DNA of 64,000 bases from Oceanobacillus halophilus (lineage in GTDB: Bacteria; Bacillota; Bacilli; Bacillales; Amphibacillaceae): assembly GCF_003628505.1 (NCBI RefSeq), contig NZ_RBZP01000005.1, positions 1 to 64,000 on the forward strand, in the 5' to 3' direction. The notes under the pieces were generated by a model. The model was given only the letters and a program-made list of their open reading frames with translations, was not told the origin of the DNA and did not search any database. Below are positions 36,281 through 46,302 of this stretch, one piece after another. Positions within the stretch are counted from its first letter, which is position 1. The number at the start of each line of letters is the position of its first letter. Made by a program: the position numbers and the translations under genes.

Positions 36281-36979
36281 TTAGGCATTAACTTTCATAA
36301 TATCCCAGTTTGTAATAATGCCAGCTAATTTTTCAGTAGTTTTACCATGACTTGTTATAAGCAATGCTTCTAAGCGTATGCCTTTTCCAAGTTGTTCTTT
36401 AAAAACCTCTACTGCTTCATAAACAGAACTATCACCGGAAATGAATTTATAATTTCCATCTTTCTCATACTTGAGAACATCTTCCAGGAAGCTTTCCATC
36501 ATCTTGTTTGAATCGTTAACATGATGAGCTAACCAATTGGTAATTCCTTTTTGTGTTATTAACCCTTGAAATTCATTTCCACGATAGATAGGAAACTTCG
36601 TAAATTGTTTTTCTCGTATAACATTCAATAAAGATTCCATGGTATCATCCTGCTGAAACGTATATACTTTTCGAGAAAAAACATTAATAACCCTTCTTGG
36701 CTGGGTTAATTCTTTTTCTATTTTCATGATACTTTCCACGATAGAGTCGTGTGGTTCAGCAATAGCGAAGGTGGCATCTGTTTTATTATGGATAATCGCA
36801 TTTCTTAACTCAGCAAACTCTAAAAGGTCATCACTATATTGTTTTACAATAGCATTCGAATTGCGTAAGATTTTTACTGCTTTAGAAAAACCAACTTCTT
36901 TTTTATGAATCAATAAAGACTTTAATTCTTTCTCAATTCTATTAAAAGTTGCCAGGAAAACTTCTGAATTCTTATTCAT
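36281..36979 (-). CDS. HEPN-like domain fused to a CBS pair
   Basis: 232 residues. Residues about 1-75 are alpha-helical and contain ELRNAIIHNK, an exact R-N-x3-H (R59, H64) motif of the kind that forms the active site of HEPN ribonucleases. Residues about 95-230 form two CBS repeats (NVFSRKVYTFQQDDTMESLLNVI..., and GDSSVYEAVEVFKEQ...GIITNWDIMKV), which normally bind adenine nucleotides. An adenylate-sensing RNase is a possible reading. The motif is seen; the domain assignment is inference. It precedes an exonuclease gene and follows an MBL-fold gene, all on the - strand. Confidence 0.72.
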   Translation of the reverse strand: MNKNSEVFLATFNRIEKELKSLLIHKKEVGFSKAVKILRNSNAIVKQYSDDLLEFAELRNAIIHNKTDATFAIAEPHDSIVESIMKIEKELTQPRRVINVFSRKVYTFQQDDTMESLLNVIREKQFTKFPIYRGNEFQGLITQKGITNWLAHHVNDSNKMMESFLEDVLKYEKDGNYKFISGDSSVYEAVEVFKEQLGKGIRLEALLITSHGKTTEKLAGIITNWDIMKVNA

Positions 36980-37021
36980 GATATTACTCCTAAACTAGAT
37001 TTTCAATATAAAGAAGAAGAA

Positions 37022-37948
37022 CTAGATTGCACGAAACATATGTTTACCATTTACGACTTTTCTTTCTATTTTCCCTAGAGATTCTAAATAAATCAACCTT
37101 GTAACAGTTGCCATAAATGCACTTAAATTGATAATAACATTGAGTGTATTATATATTTCATGACTGATTTGGCTTGCAGTCTTATATTCCTGCTTAATTG
37201 CACCTATCACTTGTTCAAGTCGGAATTGATGTCTTTCCTGAATTTCTTCTACACGTGTCTGCAAGTCAACAATCGATTCACCATGTCCAGGTAGTGCAAT
37301 ACTTGGTTTGTATTGTTTAATTTTCTCCAAGGAATCAAAGTACTCTTTCAGCGGATTCGTTTCCTCCCCATTCCAGAGCCCAATTACCGGTGAAAAATCT
37401 TTCAATATATGATCTCCTACAATCATTATATTCTTCTTTTTATTATAAAAACAATACTGATCATATGCATGGCCAGGCGTCCAAATCGTTTGATATATAT
37501 CTTCACCAATCAGAATATCTTGTTGACTATCAAATAGTTCATCTGGCATAAACTCATAGATAGATGTATCATCCTTATAGTTTTTCGGCAGTGCAGGTCC
37601 ATCGTACTTTGTAATCAATTGGTTGAATTGTTTTAACGGCATATTTCGCCTTTTTTCCATTTCACTTAGACCAAATTTAGATACGATGATAGGAACTCCT
37701 ATTGTTTCCTTAAACCAGCGCGCAAGACCAATATGATCCTCATGTGTATGAGTTAACACCACTTTTTCAACCATAATTCCTGAATCGATGACACGCTGCC
37801 AAATATCGATTGCATTTTGATGATTAGTACCTGTATCTATAACAGTATATCCATTTTCTCCTTTAATTAGATAACTGTTTACATCCCCCATCCCCTGTGG
37901 AAATTTCACAACTAATTTATATATATTATCCGTTATTTTAGAAAGCAT
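37022..37948 (-). CDS. MBL-fold metallo-hydrolase with C-terminal winged helix
   Basis: 308-residue metallo-beta-lactamase-fold protein. The binuclear metal site is shown by THTHEDHIG (H-x-H-x-D-H), TPGHAYDQY, VGDHIL and a late LPGHGES histidine. A C-terminal roughly 70-residue segment looks like a winged helix, as in lactamase-like hydrolases of the LACTB2 type. AGAGGGGA precedes ATG 37948. Thioester or RNA substrates are both known in the wider family, so function is open. Confidence 0.82.
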   Translation of the reverse strand: MLSKITDNIYKLVVKFPQGMGDVNSYLIKGENGYTVIDTGTNHQNAIDIWQRVIDSGIMVEKVVLTHTHEDHIGLARWFKETIGVPIIVSKFGLSEMEKRRNMPLKQFNQLITKYDGPALPKNYKDDTSIYEFMPDELFDSQQDILIGEDIYQTIWTPGHAYDQYCFYNKKKNIMIVGDHILKDFSPVIGLWNGEETNPLKEYFDSLEKIKQYKPSIALPGHGESIVDLQTRVEEIQERHQFRLEQVIGAIKQEYKTASQISHEIYNTLNVIINLSAFMATVTRLIYLESLGKIERKVVNGKHMFRAI

Positions 37949-37976
37949 GTAAGGTCCCCTCTTGTTCTAATTAAAA

Positions 37977-38426
37977 GACTGTCTTCTGAAAAATTGTTGC
38001 ATTGTTGCTTTATAAAATGACTTTACTTTACATTTTATATAGACTGTTGATCACTTTAATTAAGAATACTGCTATATATCCGCTACTTGATTTTAAGTAA
38101 ACAAATTTATTTTATATGAGGAAGAGCTATCCCAAACGTGACATTACGGACTTCAGCTATAAAAATATCTAGACCATCTAACATAGCGGAGGCAGAATAC
38201 GTAGACTCCTGCGGGAAAAGCACGAGTCTGAAGACCCCGCAGCGGCGCTTTTTCCGCGAGGAGGCTGAAGCCGTGCCCGCGGAAAGCGTAGTATTCTGTC
38301 GGAGCGAATGATAGCACAAAACTTTCATTAATGTAAGCGAGAGCTATACTACTCTTAATTAAATATATCAACAGTTTCTATCAACTCTAAAACTTCAAAA
38401 AGCAACAACCTATAGCGAAAAGAGCC
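37977..38426. repeat. MITE-like element, beta module only
   Basis: 450 bp. Starts GACTGTCTTCTGAAAAATTG, has a decayed left part and the linker known from 20905-21681, but the alpha module is gone; an intact beta hairpin (about 38175-38305) and R-end follow, finishing GAAAAGAGCC. Flanks AATTAAAA (37969-37976) and ATTTAAAA (38427-38434) match 7/8. Confidence 0.87.
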
Positions 38427-38599
38427 ATTTAAAAACATATTTTAAATTTATTTATTTTTATTACCATTGGACTGAACGCTTGGTGTGCCAGAATACTACA
38501 GTTCGTAAAATCCATTTCTTGTTATATAATACATATTTTAACGGTAGTTATAATAATTGCAAGATATGTGTTTCGTTTATATTTTTTACAGTTTGGATA

Positions 38600-38628
38600 T
38601 TGACAATTATTTCTAAGAGGTGTATAGT
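38600..38628 (+). promoter_or_regulatory. Promoter of the SAM-riboswitch gene
   Basis: TTGACA at 38600-38605 and TATAGT at 38623-38628 with a 17-nt spacer, about 30 nt before the aptamer. Confidence 0.8.
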
Positions 38629-38656
38629 AAATTCATAATTTAATAGTTCGAAATTT

Positions 38657-38814
38657 TCTTATCCAGAGAGGTGGAGGGACTGGCCCTTGGAAGCCTCGGC
38701 AGCGGACTTTTAATAGTACTGTGCCAATTCCAGCAGCTAAAAAGCTAAAAGATAAGAAGAGTTGCTAGTCAATGTCTGTCTAACCCTCTTCTTATTTAAG
38801 AAGAGGGTTTTTTA
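38657..38814 (+). promoter_or_regulatory. SAM-I riboswitch (S-box) with terminator
   Basis: Aptamer 38657-38757 with the S-box core: CTTATCCAGAGAGGTGGAGG, GACTGGCCC, GAAGCCTCGGCAGC, GTGCCAATTCCAGCAG, and the closing GATAAG. A CCCTCTTCTTA...TAAGAAGAGGG terminator with T6 follows (38781-38814). SAM binding would favour termination and switch off the gene at 38852. Confidence 0.96.
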
Positions 38815-38851
38815 GTATTTAAGATATTATACAAAGGGAGAGGTTTTTCAA

Positions 38852-39955
38852 ATGACAAAAACTTTAGTTAAAGCACCATTTAGAGCTGACCATGTTGGGA
38901 GTTTATTAAGACCAGAAAGAATTCATCAAGCCAGAAAAGATTTTCAAAATGGAAAGATTAACGCTGAAGAATTACACAACATTGAGACAGAAGAAATTAA
39001 ACGTGTTGTTGACAAACAAATTGAAGTTGGGCTGAAGGCAGTGACAGATGGAGAATTTCGTCGCAGATTCTGGCACACAGATTTCTTAGAGCATTTAAAC
39101 GGTGTAGAGGGTTATGTTCCAGAACAAGGTTTTGCCTTTAAGGGTGAGGAAACAGAACGCTATGATGTCCGTGTTACTGGAAAGATTTCCTTCAATCTAG
39201 ATCATCCACATATAAGAGATTTTATCGAGTTTAAAGAAATTGTTGGTGATCGTGCTATTGCAAAACAAACAATCCCAAGCCCAAACCAATTATTTAACGC
39301 AGGGATTCGCAATTTAGAAATCTATCCAGATGTAGAAGAATATGCAAATGATGTTATCCAAGTTTACCGTGATGCAATTAAAGCATTTTATGATGCAGGA
39401 TGCCGTTACTTGCAATTAGATGATGTCTATATCGCTGGTCTGAATGCACCAGAAATTCCATTTAACGATAGCGGCTATTCCCGTGAGAAATTAATTGACT
39501 TGGCATTACGTGTTGCTAATGGTGTTTTAGAAGATAAGCCAGAAGATTTGATTGTAACCACTCACCTATGCCGAGGAAATTATCGTTCGAAATGGGCATT
39601 TGAGGGAAGCTACGCAAAAATTGCTCCAACGCTATTTGCTAAAGAAAAAGTAAACGGCTTTTTCTTGGAATATGATGACGATCGTTCCGGTGATTTTCAA
39701 CCATTGGATTCCATCCCTACTGGTGGTCCACAAGTCGTTTTAGGATTATTCACTTCGAAACATGGAGAATTAGAAGATAAAGATACCATAAAAGCACGTG
39801 TAGAAGAAGCAACCCAATATGTGCCATTAGAACAATTATGTATTAGCCCACAATGTGGATTCGCTTCTACCCATCATGGGAATATTTTAACGGAAGAACA
39901 ACAGTGGGAAAAATTAAAATACATTGTAGATATCTCAAAAGAAATTTGGGGATAA
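38852..39955 (+). CDS. Core-MetE-type methionine synthase family protein (YxjG/YxjH-like)
   Basis: 367 residues corresponding to the C-terminal catalytic barrel of cobalamin-independent methionine synthase, without the N-terminal half. FRADHVGSLLRP at the start, YLQLDDVYIAG, THLCRGNYRSKW (zinc ligand histidine and cysteine) and SPQCGFAS (second zinc cysteine) are visible. B. subtilis YxjG and YxjH have the same size and are also S-box regulated. The methyl donor need not be the folate used by full-length MetE. AGGGAGAGG precedes ATG 38852. It is monocistronic. Confidence 0.88.
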   Translation: MTKTLVKAPFRADHVGSLLRPERIHQARKDFQNGKINAEELHNIETEEIKRVVDKQIEVGLKAVTDGEFRRRFWHTDFLEHLNGVEGYVPEQGFAFKGEETERYDVRVTGKISFNLDHPHIRDFIEFKEIVGDRAIAKQTIPSPNQLFNAGIRNLEIYPDVEEYANDVIQVYRDAIKAFYDAGCRYLQLDDVYIAGLNAPEIPFNDSGYSREKLIDLALRVANGVLEDKPEDLIVTTHLCRGNYRSKWAFEGSYAKIAPTLFAKEKVNGFFLEYDDDRSGDFQPLDSIPTGGPQVVLGLFTSKHGELEDKDTIKARVEEATQYVPLEQLCISPQCGFASTHHGNILTEEQQWEKLKYIVDISKEIWG

Positions 39956-39996
39956 AAAAATAGCGAGCAGCCAGAAACATGGCTGCTCGTGTTTTT
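39955..39996. terminator. Bidirectional terminator
   Basis: CGAGCAGCCA...TGGCTGCTCG hairpin with A- and T-rich flanks between convergent genes. Confidence 0.85.
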
Positions 39997-41116
39997 ACGA
40001 TTCAAAATGAAACTCCTTCCACCAATCGGTATACTCATTGATTGCGTCCGAATTAAGCTCATAACCAATACCAGGTTTATCTGGTACTTTTATCACGCCA
40101 TGCTGCGCGACGACTTCCGGCACGATAATATCCTTCTCCCAATAATGAGATGACCCTGCGGTATCGCCTGGCAATACGAACTGTGGCAAGGTAGTCAGAG
40201 CTATGTTGTGCGCTCGTCCAACCCCTGCTTCTAGCATGCCACCACACCAGACTTTTATATCGTGCTTCCGGCAATAATCATGGATACGTAACGCCTCTGT
40301 TAAGCCACCAACACGGCCAATTTTCACATTCATAATCTTGCAGCTTCCTAGTTCATATGCCTTCCTTACATCCTCTAAAGAATGAATACTTTCATCCAGA
40401 CAGATTGGTGTTTGTATTTGTGACTGTAACTTGGCGTGGTCAACAATATCATCATGCGCAAGTGGCTGTTCAATCATCATAAGTTCTAGATCATCTAGTT
40501 TTTTTAGGTGATCAATATCCTCTAAAGTATAGGCAGAATTGGCATCTGCCATAATCAGTGTACTTGGAAAGTGAGCACGTACTTCTCGGAGTACTTCCAT
40601 ATCCGCTCCTGGTTTAATTTTTAATTTGATTCGCTTATACCCTTCATTAAGGCTTTTATCAATCGTATGAAGTAAATCATTCATTGTAGGTTGGATGCCG
40701 ATACTAATTCCAACATCAATTTCTTTTTTCTCTCCACCTAGCGCTTCAGCTAGAGTGATATTATTTCTTTTCGCATAAAGATCCCAAATTGCCCCTTCTA
40801 CTGCTGCTTTTGCCATATTGTTTCGTTTTATTGGACTGAATAATTTAGAAACATCATCTGGATGGCTGATTTCATTTTTTTGAAGAATAGGTACTAGAAA
40901 ATCCTCTATCATATGCTGACTAGTCTTCACGGTTTCTTCTGTATACCATGGAGACGAAAAAGCCACTGATTCTCCATACCCGCAGTTACCGTCTGAATCA
41001 TATGCCTCAATAATAAATATTTCTTTTTCTTGTGTTGTTCCGAAACTTGTGGTGAAGGGATTCTTCAAGCTCATATGTAATTTTCTTAGAATGATATTTT
41101 TTAAAGGTATAGTCAA
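39995..41116 (-). CDS. o-Succinylbenzoate synthase/N-succinylamino acid racemase family enzyme (enolase superfamily)
   Basis: 373-residue member of the muconate-lactonising subgroup. KLKIKPG carries the catalytic lysine pair, followed by metal ligands in [13 protein letters not shown] and CLDESI, and the second base lysine in [10 protein letters not shown]. These are the motifs of MenC/NSAR enzymes. No other menaquinone gene is nearby, so an amino-acid racemase role is as plausible as menC. Translation starts at TTG 41116 behind AGGAGG. Confidence 0.85.
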   Translation of the reverse strand: MTIPLKNIILRKLHMSLKNPFTTSFGTTQEKEIFIIEAYDSDGNCGYGESVAFSSPWYTEETVKTSQHMIEDFLVPILQKNEISHPDDVSKLFSPIKRNNMAKAAVEGAIWDLYAKRNNITLAEALGGEKKEIDVGISIGIQPTMNDLLHTIDKSLNEGYKRIKLKIKPGADMEVLREVRAHFPSTLIMADANSAYTLEDIDHLKKLDDLELMMIEQPLAHDDIVDHAKLQSQIQTPICLDESIHSLEDVRKAYELGSCKIMNVKIGRVGGLTEALRIHDYCRKHDIKVWCGGMLEAGVGRAHNIALTTLPQFVLPGDTAGSSHYWEKDIIVPEVVAQHGVIKVPDKPGIGYELNSDAINEYTDWWKEFHFES

Positions 41117-41374
41117 CGTAATGGCCTCCTGAATTTTTCTGCTTGGTTTTATTATAGAAAAAATAGAGGAAGGAAGCGAATGGTTGGTGTTTCTTGTTGA
41201 TTTATTTCATACTTGTCGATCAAACCTCTCTCAATGCATCAGAAAAAGTTTTCTCTGACCATTTTCCTCTCATTCCCATCACACAAAACCAAAGGAATCC
41301 CCATTACACTTTTCGCTAAATATGTTACTATTTAATATAGCAGTAAAATATTTTAATAGTTTAGGAGTGTCGAT

Positions 41375-41848
41375 ATGGTTAAAAAAATGAACGTAGAAAG
41401 CTTTAACCTTGATCATACAAAAGTACAAGCACCTTATATTCGCTTAGCTGGTGTTACAGAAGGTGCAAACGGTGATGTTATTCATAAATATGACTTGCGT
41501 TTCAAACAGCCAAATAAGGAACATATGGAAATGCCAGGATTGCATTCATTGGAGCATTTAATGGCTGAGTTAATTAGAAACCACCATAATACGATCGTTG
41601 ACTTAAGTCCAATGGGTTGCCAAACTGGTTTTTATTTAACGGTTCTTAACGATGATAACTATGATAAAATCTTAGACACTGTAGAAAAAACATTAGAAGA
41701 CGTACTAAAGGCGGAAGAAGTTCCTGCGTGTAACGAAGTACAATGTGGTTGGGCAGCAAGTCACAGCCTTGAAGGTGCAAAAGAAATAGCACACGAAATG
41801 CTTGAGAAGCGAAATGAATGGAAAGAAGTATTTGGCGAAGAACAATAA
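41375..41848 (+). CDS. luxS: S-ribosylhomocysteine lyase
   Basis: 157-residue LuxS that splits S-ribosylhomocysteine to homocysteine and DPD, the AI-2 precursor. Metal ligands H57 and H61 in [11 protein letters not shown] with E60 as base, C124 in VQCGWAASH, and catalytic C82 in MGCQTGF. Length is that of Bacillus LuxS. GGAGTG precedes ATG 41375. Monocistronic with its own terminator; it fits the methyl-cycle theme set by the S-box gene 2 kb upstream. Confidence 0.97.
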   Translation: MVKKMNVESFNLDHTKVQAPYIRLAGVTEGANGDVIHKYDLRFKQPNKEHMEMPGLHSLEHLMAELIRNHHNTIVDLSPMGCQTGFYLTVLNDDNYDKILDTVEKTLEDVLKAEEVPACNEVQCGWAASHSLEGAKEIAHEMLEKRNEWKEVFGEEQ

Positions 41849-41859
41849 TTAAACATTAA

Positions 41860-41902
41860 GAAGACGAACAATAACACAAGAGTATTGTTCGTCTTATTCT
41901 TT
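41860..41902. terminator. Bidirectional terminator
   Basis: AAGACGAACAATA...TATTGTTCGTCTT hairpin between convergent luxS and the OsmC gene. Confidence 0.85.
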
Positions 41903-42324
41903 TATAACTGTTTCTCTTCTGATCCATTGAGCGAGTAACTTGCCGTAAGCTCTGCATTTAAGGAATGAGATACAGAGCAATACTTATCTTTGGATAAATT
42001 AATAGCTCTTACTACTTTGTCCTCTGACAATTCCCCGTCCAAGGAATAATGAATATGAATGGTAGTAAATCGTTTTGGGTGATCATCTGCACGTTGGCCT
42101 TGGACATCCATTTGGAATGCAGTGGGCTCCATACGCATCTTTTTTAAAATGGAAATGATATCAATTCCTGTACACCCAGCTACTGCATTAAGTAACAATT
42201 CGGTTGGTCTTGCACCGGAATTTTCTCCGCCAATTTCCTCAGCTGCATCCATTTTAAGTTCATGACCGGATGGAGTCATTCCAGAAAAGGCCATCTTTTC
42301 ATTCCATTTGACTGTAAGTTCCAT
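41902..42324 (-). CDS. OsmC family protein
   Basis: 140-residue OsmC/Ohr-fold protein beginning MELTVKWNEKMAFSG. The peroxidatic cysteine lies in LLNAVAGCTGID and the second cysteine in LSKDKYCSVSHSL, as in YhfA-like members that reduce organic hydroperoxides or related thiol targets. ATG 42324 is used because GAAAGGATG precedes it; the open frame extends 19 codons further without a better site. Confidence 0.85.
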   Translation of the reverse strand: MELTVKWNEKMAFSGMTPSGHELKMDAAEEIGGENSGARPTELLLNAVAGCTGIDIISILKKMRMEPTAFQMDVQGQRADDHPKRFTTIHIHYSLDGELSEDKVVRAINLSKDKYCSVSHSLNAELTASYSLNGSEEKQL

Positions 42325-42413
42325 GGCTATCATCCTTTCATCGAGTAAATCCACTGTATGTTCGAATCCATTAATCGCCATTAGTTTACCCTAAATACAA
42401 TCACCATACCTAT

Positions 42414-43661
42414 TTAGTTCCTTACCTGCCCATTTCCTTTAATGAAAAACTTGCTGGAAGTTAATGCAGGTAATCCCATTGGTCCTCTTGCATGAAGTTT
42501 TTGCGTACTTATTCCTATTTCCGCTCCATAACCAAATTCAAATCCATCCGTAAATCTTGTTGATGCATTATGGTAAACCGCTGCTGCATCTACACCTTGT
42601 TGAAACATAGTCGCATGCGAATCATTTTCCGTAATGATTGCTTCTGAATGTCTTGTTCCATATTTATTGATATGTTTAATAGCCTTTTTAACGTCGTCCA
42701 CTAATTTAACACTAACAGTTAGACCAAGATATTCTGTATACCAATCCTCTTCGGTTGCAGCTTTTGCTCCAGGGAAAGCTTCATCTACTATTTCATCAGC
42801 AAAAATTTCTACGTTATTATCCTTAAGCTGCTCCAAAAGTACTACACCATGCTTTTCAAACCAAACTCGATGGATTAAAAGAGATTCGATGGCATTACAT
42901 ACTGATGGACGCTGCAATTTAGCATTTAACACAATTTCTTCCGCCATTTTAGGATTAGCAGATTCATCGATATAAATATGGCAATTTCCTGCACCAGTCT
43001 CAATGACAGGAACTGTAGATTCTCTCACAACAGTATCGATTAAATTTTTCCCGCCACGCGGAATAAGAACATCAAGAAATTCATTTAGACGAAACAATTC
43101 TTTTGCAGTTTCTCTACTTGTATCTTCTACTAATTGAACCGCATCAACTGGGATAGAACTTTTTCCCAATGCTTGGTGAATGGATTTGACAAGTGCGGTA
43201 TTGGAAAATTTTGCCGAAGAGCTTCCTCGTAGTATCACTGTATTCCCTGTTTTTAAAGTGAGGGCTGCTGCATCAATTGTTACATTTGGCCTTGCTTCGT
43301 AAATCATTCCTACCACACCAATGGGAACCCTTCTTTTTTCAATAAATAATCCATTTTCTTTTTCAATCGTTTCCAATATTTCACCAATAGGATCATTTAA
43401 CTCCGTTACTTGCCTAATTCCTTCAGCCATCCCTTTAATTCTGCTTTCATCCAAAAAAATTCGATCTAATACAGCTTCTGATAGACCTTTTTCTCTTCCA
43501 CTCTCAATATCCTTTTGATTTTCCACTATGATAGATGCACTATCATCTACAATTTGTTCTGCAATCAGTCGTAATGCCTGATTTTTCTCTTCCTCCGTTA
43601 GTGCTGTCATTTGATAACTGGCATCCTGCGCTTTTTTTCCTTTTACCTGTACTTCATTCAT
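42414..43661 (-). CDS. proA: Glutamate-5-semialdehyde dehydrogenase (gamma-glutamyl phosphate reductase)
   Basis: 415-residue aldehyde-dehydrogenase-fold enzyme, second step of proline synthesis. [25 protein letters not shown] and [12 protein letters not shown] with the catalytic cysteine are ProA hallmarks; [16 protein letters not shown] is the usual C-terminus. ATG 43661 follows GGGGAGGAG and lies one base after the proB stop; six extra codons in the open frame overlap proB and are not used. Proline is a major compatible solute in salt-tolerant Bacillaceae. Confidence 0.95.
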   Translation of the reverse strand: MNEVQVKGKKAQDASYQMTALTEEEKNQALRLIAEQIVDDSASIIVENQKDIESGREKGLSEAVLDRIFLDESRIKGMAEGIRQVTELNDPIGEILETIEKENGLFIEKRRVPIGVVGMIYEARPNVTIDAAALTLKTGNTVILRGSSSAKFSNTALVKSIHQALGKSSIPVDAVQLVEDTSRETAKELFRLNEFLDVLIPRGGKNLIDTVVRESTVPVIETGAGNCHIYIDESANPKMAEEIVLNAKLQRPSVCNAIESLLIHRVWFEKHGVVLLEQLKDNNVEIFADEIVDEAFPGAKAATEEDWYTEYLGLTVSVKLVDDVKKAIKHINKYGTRHSEAIITENDSHATMFQQGVDAAAVYHNASTRFTDGFEFGYGAEIGISTQKLHARGPMGLPALTSSKFFIKGNGQVRN

Positions 43662-43662
43662 G

Positions 43663-44784
43663 TTAAATCTCCTCCCCAATTTTGTTTATATGTTCTACCC
43701 AGTGGTCGCGATGGATAACTTCCAATGCTGGTGATGAAAATTCTGCACCCTGGTTCTTACGCAATTCAATTCGTTGTTTTAAGTCGCCCGATGAACATTT
43801 AACCTGACCTTTTCCGAGAAATCGGTTGGCACTTACGACTTCTACAACATCCCCTTTTTCAAAAATTCCTTTGACTTTAAAAACACCTGCTGAAAGTAAA
43901 CTTTTGCCATTGTAAAGAATTGCTTCTTCTGCCCCTTGATCTACAAAGATTTTCCCTGAAGACTCTGAATGTAAAGCAATCCATTGTTTTCTAGTATTAA
44001 TCCAGTTTAAATCTTGGTTCGCAATATATGTACCATTGCCATTTCCATCGATAACTTCCAGCAATTTATTCTTACCTGCGCCTTTCCCAATAAAAACAGG
44101 AACTCCCAAAGAAAGTGCCGTTTTTGCAGCCAGAAGTTTGGATTTCATTCCACCAGTTCCGACTTTGGAGCCTTTATCATCTACAGCTTTAAACATATCC
44201 TCTGAGATGTTCTCTAAATAATCAAACCTTTTGGCATCTGGATTGGTGCGAGGATTTCCATTATAAATTCCATTGATATCTGTTAGAATAATTAAACGAT
44301 CAGCATGAACAAATCCACTAACTAAAGCAGAAAGCATATCGTTATCCCCAAACGTTAACTCATCAACAGACACGGTGTCATTCTCATTAATTATTGGTAA
44401 AATACCTCTGTCCAATAGTTCGCTTAACGTGGCAAAAGCATTTCGATATCGTTCCCGATTGGAAAAGTCCGACCGTGTTAAGAGAATTAATGCAGCTGAT
44501 AAATTATAGGCTTGAAATTTTTCCATATATGTTTGAATTAGAAGGCTTTGCCCAACTGCTGCAGCTGCTTGTTTTCCTTTGATTGTTACCGGTCTGGAGG
44601 AATATCCAAGTTTTTTAAACCCAGCAGCGACGGCACCAGAAGATACTAAAAGGACCTCGTGTTTTCTTTTCCGCAATTCAACTATCGCTTTTACATGGTC
44701 CATCAATTTCTCTTGGTCAATTTCTCCTTTTTCATTTGTCAAAGAACTGCTTCCAATCTTCACAACGATACGTTCCTTCGCCAT
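43663..44784 (-). CDS. proB: Glutamate 5-kinase
   Basis: 373 residues: amino-acid-kinase domain ([52 protein letters not shown]) and a C-terminal PUA domain (about 280-370, GKSLLSAGV...FLGKGQV). It phosphorylates glutamate and is the feedback-controlled entry to proline. First gene of proBA, downstream of a proline-specific T-box leader, so transcription rises when tRNA-Pro is uncharged. AGGAG lies upstream of ATG 44784. Confidence 0.96.
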   Translation of the reverse strand: MAKERIVVKIGSSSLTNEKGEIDQEKLMDHVKAIVELRKRKHEVLLVSSGAVAAGFKKLGYSSRPVTIKGKQAAAAVGQSLLIQTYMEKFQAYNLSAALILLTRSDFSNRERYRNAFATLSELLDRGILPIINENDTVSVDELTFGDNDMLSALVSGFVHADRLIILTDINGIYNGNPRTNPDAKRFDYLENISEDMFKAVDDKGSKVGTGGMKSKLLAAKTALSLGVPVFIGKGAGKNKLLEVIDGNGNGTYIANQDLNWINTRKQWIALHSESSGKIFVDQGAEEAILYNGKSLLSAGVFKVKGIFEKGDVVEVVSANRFLGKGQVKCSSGDLKQRIELRKNQGAEFSSPALEVIHRDHWVEHINKIGEEI

Positions 44785-44814
44785 TTCATCATCATGCTCC
44801 TGTTATGATATTTT

Positions 44815-45072
44815 ATATATAAAAAAGCCCAATCATCCCTAATAAAAAGGACGAAAGAGCTTTTAGCTTCCGCGGTACCACCATTTTTGGATGTTCAAAC
44901 ACATCCCACTTTTCTTCAAATAACGCTGAAGAAACGCCTGTGATTTGGCACAGGACTGATAAAGGTAGGTTCTGTGACTTGTATGTGATGGAACCTCTCA
45001 GCTCGTTAAGTTCCACTCTCTGACACTACAAATTTCACATACTAGTCCTTCGTTCACGTTCAAAGTATTATT
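44815..45072 (-). promoter_or_regulatory. T-box leader of proBA (proline specifier)
   Basis: Read on the - strand: stem I with AGAGAGTGGAA and GCTGAGAGGTTCC, a specifier-loop segment GAACCTACC carrying CCT (Pro) followed by A, and the T-box AATGGTGGTACCGCGGAAGC (about 44867-44889), then a terminator with AAGCTCTTTCGTCC paired to GGGATGATTGGGCTT plus T6. Uncharged tRNA-Pro would stabilise the antiterminator. Confidence 0.95.
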
Positions 45073-45078
45073 AAAATT

Positions 45079-45107
45079 ATTATGGATAGAAAAAAGGTAA
45101 ATGTCAA
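45079..45107 (-). promoter_or_regulatory. proBA promoter
   Basis: TTGACA (45102-45107) and CATAAT (45079-45084) separated by 17 nt on the - strand, directly upstream of the T-box leader. Confidence 0.8.
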
Positions 45108-45192
45108 TAGGAAAATAAAATTATTAGAAGATTAAATTTTTGTATTCATCCCCCACTCTTCGTATAATATGACAAAAGGGGAGAAAATACGA

Positions 45193-45957
45193 ATGTGTCT
45201 AATTAATTTCCATTATCATGATCATGCAAAATATAAACTCATTGTAGCAGCAAATCGAGATGAGTTTTACAAACGACCAACAGCACCAGCAGCCTATTGG
45301 GAGGATGAACCAACTATCCTTGCAGGGCGTGATTTATTGCAAATGGGTACTTGGTTAGGTGTAACGAAGAAAGGGCGTTTTGCTGCATTAACGAACTATC
45401 GGGATCCAAAGTTAGCCGAGACAGGGAACATATCGCGCGGAGAAATCGTTAAGAGTTATCTTGCCAGTAATGAAACCCCAGAAGAATTTTTATCTCAATT
45501 ACAAAAAAATAAAACAGCGTATGCTGGTTTTAATATTCTTTTAGGAAATCACGAGGAATTATTTCATTATAATAATGTACTAGATGAAGTTAATAAAGTT
45601 TTACCTGGTACACACGGATTAAGCAACCATACCCTCAATACGCCTTGGCCAAAAGTTGTCAAAGGGAAAAAAATGCTGCATGAATATATAAACAACAATC
45701 AAAAGATAGACCCTGATGAATTATTTAAAATTACTTCCGATTCAGAACGTGCATCTGATGATATATTGCCTAACACAGGAGTTGGCATTGACATGGAGAG
45801 AATGCTCTCCCCGTTATTTATCAAGTCACCAGAATATGGAACGAGATCCTCTACCGTTTTACTAATCGATAATAACTATAATGTTAGATTTCATGAGCGC
45901 ACATACCAAAATGGTGAATTTCAAAGAGAAAAACAATATACGTTTTCTATTAGTTAA
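45193..45957 (+). CDS. NRDE family protein (TANGO2 homologue)
   Basis: 254 residues starting MCLINFHYHDH; the cysteine right after Met is the conserved first residue of the family, which has an Ntn-hydrolase-like fold. ANRDEFYKRPT supplies the name-giving NRDE motif; GTWLGVTKKGRFAALTNYRDP and STVLLIDNN follow. GGGGAG lies 9 nt before ATG 45193; an ATG eight codons upstream overlaps the ribosome site region and is rejected. The function of bacterial members is unclear; heme handling has been proposed for eukaryotic relatives. Confidence 0.85.
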   Translation: MCLINFHYHDHAKYKLIVAANRDEFYKRPTAPAAYWEDEPTILAGRDLLQMGTWLGVTKKGRFAALTNYRDPKLAETGNISRGEIVKSYLASNETPEEFLSQLQKNKTAYAGFNILLGNHEELFHYNNVLDEVNKVLPGTHGLSNHTLNTPWPKVVKGKKMLHEYINNNQKIDPDELFKITSDSERASDDILPNTGVGIDMERMLSPLFIKSPEYGTRSSTVLLIDNNYNVRFHERTYQNGEFQREKQYTFSIS

Positions 45958-46035
45958 GTTACTTTTTACTCTACAATCCATAACGCTGACATATTTTTCA
46001 CTTCTTCGGTTAAATTACCGTTAGGAGGTGGAATT

Positions 46036-46251
46036 ATGGCAAAAGATAATAATGAAAAATCCAATGAGAAAATCAACGTGAAATTAGGGGGCATGGGGCT
46101 TTATGGTACAACGTCCAATGCTGAAGTTGCCGGCTATAAAGCAACTGGAGATATCGAAAACGCTGGGCAAGCAGATAAACTTCAACGAGTGGAAGAAGAG
46201 GATATTTCTGCAACAGCCTCTGTGAAAGAGGAAGGAAAAAAAGGTTATTAA
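46036..46251 (+). CDS. Hypothetical small hydrophilic protein, 71 residues
   Basis: No family recognised. Highly charged and glycine-rich, without hydrophobic segment: MAKDNNEKSNEK, then VKLGGMGLYGTTSNAEVAGYKATGD, and an acidic/basic tail RVEEEDISATASVKEEGKK. It looks intrinsically disordered. Excellent ribosome site (AGGAGGTGG) before ATG 46036 and a hairpin terminator after it argue that it is expressed. A spore or stress role is possible but unsupported. Confidence 0.65.
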   Translation: MAKDNNEKSNEKINVKLGGMGLYGTTSNAEVAGYKATGDIENAGQADKLQRVEEEDISATASVKEEGKKGY

Positions 46252-46272
46252 TATTTTGAACATAGGATGCAA

Positions 46273-46302
46273 GGAGCTGAGTTTTTCAGCTCCTTATTAT
46301 TT
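46273..46302 (+). terminator. Terminator of the 71-residue gene
   Basis: GGAGCTGA...TCAGCTCC stem followed by TTATTATTT. Confidence 0.75.
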
